From Auanema rhodensis (taxonomy: Eukaryota > Nematoda > Chromadorea > Rhabditida > Rhabditidae), in assembly GCA_964057225.1 (NCBI GenBank), contig OZ059898.1, positions 14,981,267 to 15,045,266 on the forward strand: a stretch of DNA of 64,000 bases, written 5' to 3'. The notes under the pieces are model-generated. The model was not told the origin of the DNA, searched no databases, and saw only the letters and a list, made by a program, of their open reading frames with translations. This document shows positions 1-11,985 of this stretch, one piece after another (the first letter of the stretch is position 1; each line of letters starts with the position of its first letter). Made by a program: the position numbers and the translations under genes.

Positions 1-319
1 CATATCACATATGAAAAAAGAAAAAAAACGATTTAAACTTGAAGTCACAAGAATGCATGATAGCTATATATGCATTTAAAAATCATGAGAAGCTGGATAA
101 ACAGAGTTGAAACATCAGAGATTTACAAACGTTAATGAAAAAACAGCTGGATTGAGAAATAAAATGAATTAAGTTGCAAATGTGAGTAGAATTTAGTTGA
201 AAAAAGATCAAACAGAACAAGAAGCTATCATTTGAAGAAGATGAAGCCTATAAAACGAGAAAAGAATCATAGTTTACGAGAAAGTAATGCACTTAAATAA
301 AGAGAAAGAGACACAGAGA

Positions 320-322
<3 letters not shown>

Positions 323-360
<38 letters not shown>
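323..360. repeat. (GA)n microsatellite
   Basis: An uninterrupted AG dinucleotide run of about 38 bases, with further broken GA tracts at about 447-500. Confidence 0.95.
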
Positions 361-363
<3 letters not shown>

Positions 364-1887
364 GGAAGATAAAAAAATTAGAATCTACATCAATCAACAT
401 GAACAAAATGAATAATAACATTGAATAAAAGAAAAATAGAATAAGGGAGAGAGAGAGGGAAAGTGATAATAATAAAGAAGAGAGGGAGAGGGAGAGAGAG
501 GGAATATGAAATACAATAAATTAAATTAAATTATATTAATATAGAAAATATTTTAAAAAAATAAAAATTATACATGAATAAATAGTAATAGTCTGGTTTA
601 AAATAACCGATATATCATATAAAATATTAAAACAAATTAAAAATAAATTTTTTAACAAAAAAATTGTTTAAAAATAAAAAAAACATCAATAAAACGTCGA
701 CATAACATGTGAATATAAGGGCAACATAGTAAACGAAGAAACACATAGACAGGAGAGCTGAGAGAAGGGGAATGGGTGAGAGGGAGAGTAGAGAGGAAAT
801 ACACATGTACATACACAGAAGGCTACATACATATACTACACAACACATGATGAAAAGAGCTCTCGATATCCTTACGACGGCACAGAGAACCGGTCGAACA
901 AACTAACACATTCAGTATAATACTGGATGTTATGTATAATGAATATAGTATGAAAAAAAGAAAAAGGATGAAAAAGTATAAAACATACGGGTTAAATAAA
1001 CAAATTAAAAACAAATTTGTATGTTTCAAGGAAAAAAATGTGTTTATAAAGAAGGGAATTAAGGTGGATTGAGAAAAATGATCAATTCTCGTCTTATCAT
1101 TTGATTTGTTGATAGAAATATTGATAAAATAGGAAATCAAAATCAGTGCATTTGATAGATTGAACAGATGAATTTGGAATTTTAATTGGTTTTGGAAGCA
1201 GCAGGAAAAAAAGATGAATATTGGTATTGGCAAAGCAGACGGGAGTGATGTTGCTGCTGGTTGTTGCTGATACTGATGCTGCTCCTGACTTGTGCTTGAG
1301 CTAGTGCTGGCTAGTGTTTGATACCTTCCGCGTTAGAGCAATGTAAAATGATTTCTGAGGAAGGCTTGCACAGGAAACAAATATGAAAAGGCGGAATGAA
1401 GCATTGTAAAGCATTTGGATATAGCTGATAGAACTTCATAGTTATAAAGATCTTTGAACATATGGATGAAAAGGATGAAGACGCTGAATATTCTCCACAT
1501 TCAAAATAGAAAAGAAGGAAAATATCCGGAAAAACAAAACAGAAAAACGTCAACAGTAGTAGGAAAGGAGGTTTGACATAACAAGAGGACATACCAACAA
1601 AAATAGCAAAGAGTAACCATTATCTGGTGAAGCTATTGAAAGAGAAAAAGCTCTGAGAGACTTTGGTTGAGTCTTCAATTTGAAGAATAAGGTGAATAAC
1701 AATAATAATATAACAAAATTCAATCCAAAAGGTCAATCAATATCAATTAAAGTGAGGGAAACGCTAAATTTCATCCATATTTGGAGAAAAAACAAGATCG
1801 AAAAATCGGAAACAGTTCGCCATTGACAGGTGAGAGAAAAGAATATGTTACGGTTAGGTCAAGAGTGGGTGTAAGGAGAAACACAGA

Positions 1888-1953
1888 GAAAGAGAGAGAG
1901 AGAGAACGAGAGAGAGAGAGAGAGAGGGGGGGGGGGGAGAGAGAGAGAAATAG

Positions 1954-2030
<77 letters not shown>
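1888..2030. repeat. Compound (GA)n array with a 12-base G run
   Basis: Broken GA repeats from 1888, a run of 12 consecutive G at 1926-1937, then a pure AG tract of about 65 bases at 1965-2030. Apparent open frames here are Arg-Glu or Ser-Leu repeat translations and are not genes. Confidence 0.95.
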
Positions 2031-2032
<2 letters not shown>

Positions 2033-4630
2033 GTTTGAAACATCCTCATTCATAAATGACAGGCATCGATGATATTACTTTGAAATATCTAAATGCAATT
2101 CAAAGAGCCAGGTCAATAAGGAAGCTTATGAAACAGTAGACGTAACGATTGCAGCCTGACAATGTGCTAAGGATCTATCTATATATCTCTCGCTTGCTCA
2201 AGCTGTTATGCAGTCTGTTGTAGTGTTCGAGCCATTCACATCACATGAGATATAGAAGCAGTAAGCCATGAAAGGTCAGACCTGATGTGAGATGAAAGAT
2301 TGGTAACCCTTCGAGCCTATCGTGCATACATTTTCCATTTCATGACCGACATAAATAGCCAAACGAGACAATAGTATAAACTTGGACAAAGCTTCTTGTA
2401 TACACTCTGGGAACAGATTGCTCAAGTAATGCTTCGAAGGCTGCAGCATATTGATGAGCTTTTATTGAGTTTTCTCTAGATTTTTTTCAGGAAATTGTTT
2501 TTTTTTGAGAAATTGAAGTTAGAGCTGGTTTAAAAAAATTAAATAAGATATGCTGAAAGCGAAAGTTCATAGGGGAGACCAGAGTGGAAGACGAGAAATG
2601 TGAGAGTCGCAAGCTAAGACAGATGCATCTCCATCGTGTTCGTGCCAGCGTTTCAGGCGGACCAGCGTGGTTCTTCTCGTCGATGCTGTACCAAGCCAAA
2701 TGGCGACTAATCATGTGAAATACAAAATCCCACGTCTGTTTTGCGATATATACACAAGATAGAATGAGGAGAATACACTGTTATTACACATAGGTTAGAA
2801 TTCGAAGTTTGAATATTAGAAACAGGAAGATTTCAACTTTGGTCTGGTTGGGGGAGGGGGGAGGGGGTGTGAATTAAAAAAGAAGTATGTGAGACAGGTA
2901 GCAAGTCTAAGTTCGAGTTCAAATATAAATAATAAGAAATAGGGAGATAGAAGACAAGATTAAAGTGTAGTATGGTTGTTTAAAATGTAGTTGAAGCTTG
3001 TAATGATATTGAATATCCTATGAACTACTCCTGATACGACAAGAAATGATGAATATAAGATAGGAAAACAGATTTCTGAGTCCTGTTTCTCTTTTAAAAA
3101 AATCAATACTACTCTAATTTAAATCAATAAAAAATACATTGAACCCATTAAAATCAAAATATTTTAAAGGAAAAAAACCAATAGATATAGAAGTTAGCAC
3201 TGAATGTAGTGAATCTGTTTTATCAGATTGGTTGAGGAAGGGAACACCATTCGATCACAAACTGATCTAAAACTCGTGGGCGCAAAGATTCATGACTGGA
3301 GTAGGAGATCTAGGGGTAGCTTCAAGAAGGTGAGAGCACTCTACCCAGCTTAAAACCCAGAGAGAACAACAGGAAGAGATACGCTCTGAGAAGAACAAAA
3401 CAGAGAGGGTAAAGGGAATCGAGAGGCAGGAAGAGAGCGAGAAAGAGAAGGCTAGCGCCCAGCCCTGGTTCCAAAACCTGATAATACTTCATCTTCTTAG
3501 CTGTCGCAGCTCTGCAATCTTTTCATTCTCCTCCGGCTGCTCTAAAGCTATGATGTGATCGCAACTTTAGCAGCCGCAGTTAGCTCAGGCACGGGAGGGG
3601 AAAGAGAGAGAGAGAAAAAAGATCAAAGCCCCGATAGAGAGAAAGAGAAAAGGCAAGATAAGGAGAGAAAAACTTTACTGTTGTTAGTTTGCGGAAAAGA
3701 GGAATAGAGCAAAGCATGTGAAGAAAAGGAAAAAATCTATAAAAATGTGATTCAACCATTTGCAACTGTTTGCAGATGACCAGATCATTGATCTATCGCA
3801 CAGTTGTACCAAGTTTCGTTTGCCTAGCCCGATTCGTATAATGAACTTTGATTATTGCTAATAAACATAATAATAATAATAATGATTCTATAACTTAACG
3901 TTTGATCTTGACCTATCACATCTCGAATGACTTGTCTGCTTACATACAAGATGACTGATAGGCTAAGACCACACTAAATTAAGCTGCCAGACTTCTTCTG
4001 CGGACGTATTACAACGAATAGACATCACGATCTTCATCGAAATGCTGCATCATACTATACTGATAACTAAAAAACGCTAGCATAACAACTCGGCAGAAGA
4101 TACTAACAGCAGGACTGAAGCAGCTAAGTTGAAAGAATAGAATCATAATGATTTTAAGAACGAGGATAAGTAGTCCATTAGATGCTTCCAGCAATGGTGT
4201 GGAAAGTCTGTGAAAAGCGCAGAATGGCTACATGATTACATGATTTTTGCAGGAAAACCTGTTCTTACTAGCGTGATTGTATCCAGTTCTAGCAGTAATA
4301 GTAGTTGTTGTAACGCCAGAGAAAAAGAAAACTTTGAGGAAATTTCAGAAGGGTTGGAGCATGTATTAAACAGAAAAATAAATAATGTCACATAATAACA
4401 AGATCACAACGTGTGGGTTATGTATACACAAACTGTATCTTCTTAATCTTGGTAACAACAATTACAAAACGACAACAGCCTGGAAAGGTGATGCGCAGCC
4501 CTCGCTTGTTGAAGATTACGAGAAGATTGAAAAGCCGTTAGTCTACTATACGAGACAAGCACGACAACAAAAAAACTCGAAAGCAAGAAAAGGACTACCA
4601 CAACTAGTCCACACACACACAAGTTGGAGT

Positions 4631-7618
<2,988 letters not shown>

Positions 7619-7861
7619 TCTAAAACATGAAAACTTAAGATGCTTTTTCAAAAATTATTGAAATAAATTCAAATCTCCTGACATTCGAATATATTTTGGC
7701 AATGTGCCTCGATTTTTTTTCGCACGTTCGCATCAAGACACACATTCAATAGCCCTTTAAATAAAAGGTTGTAAGGACACTTGGTGCGAACTTAACCGAA
7801 TTCTTATATATTAATTTACATAAGAACTATTATTTATTACTTATTCTTAAAAATTACTTAA
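7619..7861. promoter_or_regulatory. Divergent intergenic region between NKAP and membrin
   Basis: Only 243 bp separate the two head-to-head start codons, so both promoters must lie here or overlap the neighbouring genes. It contains a short GC-containing patch (TCGCACGTTCGCATC near 7720) in otherwise AT-rich DNA. No TATA box or other specific element is claimed. Confidence 0.55.
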
Positions 7862-8745
7862 ATGGAAAAGCTTTATCAAGAAACAAATGGTATTTTGACC
7901 AATGTGCAGTTCAGTTTGGGAAGATTAGAGCGTTGTGGCAATGAGTCGGAAGCTCAGCACCTTTTGCAGGATATTAATAATGGAATTAGGTTTGTTCTGA
8001 GCACTTAAAAGTATAGATTGTTCTATATGTAATTTTTTAAGCGAAATTGAGCAAAGAACCGAAAAGTTAGACATTCTAGTCAATAAAGAGCCTCCTGCCC
8101 GCAGGCCAATGGTAACTTAAAAAATTGTTATATATATTACGCTTTCTCTGGTTTTAGTTAAGAGTCAAAGTAGATCAATTAAAAGCAGATTCTCAGCATG
8201 TTAATTTGGCAAAAAGCACAATGCATAACAGGTTAACGCAAAAGTGGCAAGCTATGTCTGATCGAGAAGATTTACTCAAGCAACGGTTTTCTACTTAATA
8301 AAGTTTGTAATTAAATTGTATTTTAAAGGTTTCGGCCCAATGACTCAACTGTGGTTAATTTCGAAGATCATGAACTTTTAATGAATGATCGTTTACAATC
8401 ATCAAATAACCAGGTATATATTAATTATTTTTCGTTTTTATATAAATAGTGTTAGATGGATGATTTAATTTCACAAGGAGCAGCTGTTCTTGAAAGTTTG
8501 AAATCACAAGGAATGAATTTAAGAGGAGTACGTCGAAAGATGATGGATATTGGTGCTGCGGTATTATATTTCTAGATTCATAATGTTGCATTTTTTGTTT
8601 TATGTTTCAGCTTGGATTGTCCAGTACAACTTTGAAAATGATTGACCGTAGGGTTCAAGAAGATTGGGTTATCTTTGTTGTTGGATGTATAGTAACTCTT
8701 ATATTCATGTATGTGTTCTATAGGTTTTTCGTATCATTGAAATGA
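7862..8745 (+). CDS. memb-1: Membrin (GOSR2), Golgi Qb-SNARE
   Basis: Six exons (7862-7989, 8042-8111, 8158-8285, 8329-8413, 8456-8560, 8611-8745) give 216 residues, close to the 212 of human GOSR2. An N-terminal helical region (LYQETNGILTNVQFSLGRLE) is followed by the conserved segment LDILVNKEPPARRP and LRVKVDQLKAD. The SNARE motif runs from MDDLISQGAAVLESL through GVRRKMMDIGAALGLSSTT. A C-terminal hydrophobic anchor (IFVVGCIVTLIFMYVFY) leaves only a few lumenal residues. Membrin works in ER-to-Golgi and intra-Golgi vesicle fusion with syntaxin-5, BET1 and SEC22/YKT6. Introns are 42-52 bp. The stop lies 7 bp before a MITE, so the 3' UTR is partly transposon-derived. Confidence 0.94.
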
Positions 8746-8752
8746 TCATATA

Positions 8753-8897
8753 CAGTGGCGGCCATAAAATAAATCATAATTCAATATATATTTGTTGCCT
8801 GAATATATGTTCAAAATTCAGAAAAAAATAACGAGTTTCAAGAAAATTATTCAAAAAAAAATAAAATAAAAACTTGATACCTTTATGGCCGCCACTG
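8753..8897. mobile_element. Tc1/mariner-type MITE (145 bp)
   Basis: Perfect 16-base terminal inverted repeats, CAGTGGCGGCCATAAA at 8753-8768 and its reverse complement at 8882-8897, are each flanked by the dinucleotide TA (8751-8752 and 8898-8899). The TA duplication and CAGT-type ends are typical of Tc1/mariner elements. The AT-rich interior is too short to encode a transposase, so the element is non-autonomous. Confidence 0.9.
8768..8773 (+). terminator. Candidate polyadenylation signal inside the MITE
   Basis: AATAAA overlaps the inner end of the left MITE repeat, 23 bp after the membrin stop codon. It is the first canonical signal after that stop. Whether cleavage occurs just downstream, at about 8785-8795, cannot be seen from DNA alone. 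Confidence 0.4.
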
Positions 8898-9041
8898 TAC
8901 CTAAATAGGTGAATATTTGAATTATCGAAATTTGGTATTTTAAAAATTTTTTGAAGATGGGTTAAAATTTTAATTTTCTTAATATATTTCAAGTGTTTGA
9001 ACTGATATTCCAGAAATATCCAATTTGTTTGTAAATTCTGC

Positions 9042-9323
9042 TTAAGAATTCATTTCCTATTATTAATTGAAATGTTGATTTAGTGTTTTCTCTCTAAAAC
9101 CAACAGACTTTTGGGTGAAAGTATATTATTATTTCCTTATGTTTGTGATGATAGATTGTGATATATTCGGGTTCTTGTAAAATTTAATTTATTCTCGAAA
9201 ACTGCCACTAAGCCTTTGATTATTTATTTTTTCTTTACAATATCAACCATTTAATGGCTTTTTCTGTTAGTATTTAGCGTATATTGAAGCAACATTTCAA
9301 GAATAAAAAGAGATCTTAATGTT
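9042..9323. repeat. 282 bp direct repeat, copy A
   Basis: Matches 11527-11808 base for base at a constant offset of 2485. I saw one difference (A at 9319, G at 11804). The sequence is AT-rich with no open frame of note. It lacks the TG...CA ends of a standard LTR, and I found no clear target-site duplication outside the pair. Confidence 0.95.
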
Positions 9324-9512
9324 TGAACAATTTATTATTTCATTGTTTAAGAAAAATAGGAAAGAACTTTAAAGGGAAGTATAATATGAGTTTCTTTGAA
9401 TTTCGAAATAGGAGATTCGTTGACTTGATAAATTCCTCATTGTCAACAAGAACTGCTGATAAGCATATTGTATATAAGAAATAGGTTATTCATAAATCTT
9501 AATTTCTTCGGT

Positions 9513-10552
9513 ATGCTTATGGAACTGCAAGAAGAATCTGAATCTCTTGTAAGTATTTTAATCTTTGTATTTTTTCATTCTCCTCAGATAAACTATTTTT
9601 GAAATTTTTTTTTGCTGTTAGCTTATTAAAAAACTGTTGTGAAACTGGCTTATAGAAAAAATAAAATTTAAAAAAATTTAATATTTGACAGTAAGATTTC
9701 TCCTTTAGGGTTCCTATCCAACGCTGGATTATCTATGTTCAGAGGTAAGCATTTCATTTAGAATATTTTAGAATATTTTAAAAAGCTTAGAGGTGTTCAA
9801 GAAATGATAAGAAAGTTTTATATATAATCGGAGAATTAGAAGAAGAACAGTATGCGTTCACTATAATATTCATTAAAGAGATGACATACGTAAGATATAA
9901 GTAGTATAATTAATGTAATAAATTAATATATTTGTTAAGAATCAAATAGATACACTTTTGGAAAAGGTTACCAAGCGTATCAATATGATTAAGGAGTCAT
10001 ATTCACACGATCAAAATGAAAACCAGAATATCATTGATTGTTATGTAAACAATTTTTTGTTGTAAATACTCACAATTAAATTTACAGAATAAGTTGTTTC
10101 CAAATGAAAAAATGAAAAATTGGAATGATAGATATGTAAGTAACTTGAAATCTTAAGCTCATACTTATATTATATTTCAGAAGCATTTTGAAGATGAGAA
10201 TCATGCTATTGGGGTAAGGAAGAATGAAACTTTCTCTCCAATCAAGTATAATAAGATACTTCAGATGTTATCTACCAGAAATCTAATTGAACGACATGTA
10301 CATGTATATGGAGCAAATCGATTAAGAATTCAGAATTTTGAAAATCTAGAAGATCGATTGAATTCAGATTATGTTACACTTTCTAATATTGTAACTAATC
10401 ATCATTGTTCCTTTTTTTTAAAGGGAAGGTTTAATAATCACAAAGATTTTGTCCAATTGAGTCGAGGCTATATTTATCCCGCTTTGGAAACACCTCCCCC
10501 ATCTATGCCTATCACTAATACAGCAAGTTTTGTTTTTAATTTTCATAAATAA
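9513..10552 (+). CDS. Unrecognised protein, paralog 1 of a tandem pair
   Basis: Seven exons, all phase 0 (9513-9548, 9709-9744, 9791-9889, 9940-10044, 10088-10135, 10181-10213, 10265-10552), give 214 residues. I do not recognise the family. The product appears soluble: no signal peptide or membrane segment, many Asn/Glu/Lys residues. Segments shared with the next gene are VLYIIGE, then a charged helical stretch, KLFPNEKMKNWNDRY, HFEDENHAIG and a terminal exon opening with ATG-Leu. The last exon ends with a Pro-rich stretch (YPALETPPPSMP) and FVFNFHK. The start is the least certain part; exons upstream in the 282 bp repeat region cannot be excluded. The agreement of splice sites, phases and exon sizes with the paralog is the main evidence that this is a gene. 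Confidence 0.7.
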
Positions 10553-10564
10553 GTTATAAACTAG

Positions 10565-11273
10565 AACAATGCAAAGACCAAAACTCTATTGATCATTGGG
10601 GAACATAGCCAAGATTATAGCGAATATAAAATTTTTTATCTTAAAGTAGTCTCTAAGGTAAGATGCGTTTGTATAAGTTAATGGTTTGATAATTTATTTA
10701 GAATGAGCTAAGAACATTGAGTGAGAAAATTGATATTAGAGCTGAGTACCTCTGGAACAACTACAAGAACATTTTGGATAACGTTAATATGGAAAATATG
10801 GCTCGATACTACGTATAATTGATGATTTTATACTAAAAAACTGTTGCATTGAACTTTTAGAATTTGTTGTTTCCTAGAGAACAAATAAAAGGTTGGGAGG
10901 AAAGATTTGTAAGCAACTGTTCAAATTTGACTTAGATTTACAGTTTGTTTCAGAATCATACACAAGATCTAAATCATGCCGTTGGAGTAAGATAATCAAA
11001 TCTCGTAGTTCTCATAGTTTGACATTCGTTTATTTCCAGATGTTAGTGATGATGGGTTTTTATGAAGAACCTAACATTTTTTTTCAAGTTTTTTCTGGTA
11101 ATATCCAATTTGAAGACGAGCATGATATATCAAAGTCAAGATATCTGGACATGAAGCATAATAAAAGTGGTAGAACACTGAGATTATGGTTAAACAGTTA
11201 TACAAACTATTCGAAAGATGCTATTGATTATTTAGACACTTTATGTTATGAAATGGTATTAATAAAAAAATAA
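10565..11273 (+). CDS. Unrecognised protein, paralog 2 of the tandem pair (5' exons missing)
   Basis: Five exons in phase 0 (10565-10657, 10702-10812, 10861-10908, 10954-10986, 11040-11273) give 173 codons to a TAA. They parallel the last five exons of the preceding gene. The 48-base and 33-base exons have identical lengths in both and align as NLLFPREQIKGWEERF and NHTQDLNHAVG against KLFPNEKMKNWNDRY and KHFEDENHAIG. The counterparts of paralog 1 exons 1-2 are absent: only 12 bp separate the paralog 1 stop from the acceptor AG at 10563-10564, and no ATG opens this frame. The C-terminal exon has diverged strongly. It may be a 5'-truncated copy, or its exons may be spliced onto paralog 1 by skipping that gene's last exon; all phases would permit this. 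No function can be assigned. Confidence 0.55.
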
Positions 11274-11526
11274 AACTATTACAACATGTCAAGGAAACCT
11301 ATGAATCTGTAATAATACCAGATAACCAAATTTGTTTAAATTTATTCTGTATGATATAATTTATTTTTTATGGTTCACCTTTTTTATTTAAATAACTGAT
11401 AATACATTATACTGGAAAGCTGTATTTCAAACATTTGCTTTGATTATTGCCGATTGTTTGTTGAACATCATAAAAAATATATTGAGAAATTTCAGTTGCA
11501 ATCGCAAGCAATTCTTTATCTACCTT
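11274..11526. other. AT-rich 3' flank of paralog 2
   Basis: No gene seen between the paralog 2 stop codon and the second 282 bp repeat. Confidence 0.6.
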
Positions 11527-11808
11527 TTAAGAATTCATTTCCTATTATTAATTGAAATGTTGATTTAGTGTTTTCTCTCTAAAACCAACAGACTTTTGGG
11601 TGAAAGTATATTATTATTTCCTTATGTTTGTGATGATAGATTGTGATATATTCGGGTTCTTGTAAAATTTAATTTATTCTCGAAAACTGCCACTAAGCCT
11701 TTGATTATTTATTTTTTCTTTACAATATCAACCATTTAATGGCTTTTTCTGTTAGTATTTAGCGTATATTGAAGCAACATTTCAAGAATAAAAAGAGATC
11801 TTAGTGTT
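11527..11808. repeat. 282 bp direct repeat, copy B
   Basis: Same orientation and near-identical sequence to 9042-9323. It lies about 250 bp after the stop of paralog 2 and about 180 bp before the 3' end of the oppositely transcribed CMTR2 gene. Confidence 0.95.
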
Positions 11809-11985
11809 GTAAGCAAAATAGGCACAATAACCGAGATGAAAAAAAAACAGAAATAACTTCTAAAGCGCAAATGCGGCAAAATCAGGCATGTTCACAACCC
11901 ATACAATATTAAAACAATTTTGAAAACAAGTCATGATGCTACCCGTTGGTCAAACAAAGGAATATAAAGTGAAATATATTTCTTT

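Larger units (their letters stand above)
1..4630. other. Gene-poor, purine-rich stretch downstream of NKAP
   Basis: I see no exon chain here that I can defend. The + strand is strongly A/G-rich up to about 3.75 kb, with GA arrays near 323-360 and 1888-2030, and becomes more balanced afterwards. Open frames are short and are mostly translations of GA/CT repeats. An A/G-rich + strand means a T/C-rich minus strand, which is typical of nematode introns or UTRs transcribed on the minus strand. The stretch could therefore be 3' flank or intron of an unseen minus-strand gene to the left. A moderately GC-rich patch at 2570-2715 and another at 3480-3590 stand out but show no recognisable protein. Confidence 0.6.

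Noticed and set aside
1771-2053. Arg-Glu and Ser-Leu repeat ORFs
   Set aside because: Direct translations of the GA/CT array.
2487-2714. 75-codon minus-strand frame (MISRHLAWYSIDEKNHAG...)
   Set aside because: The GC-richer first half tempted me, but no splice-linked neighbours or recognisable domain were found. Could be a non-coding exon; not supported as a gene.
9042-11808. Standard LTR retrotransposon
   Set aside because: The repeats lack TG...CA ends, no target-site duplication was found, and the interior encodes intron-containing cellular-type genes with no reverse transcriptase, integrase or primer site.
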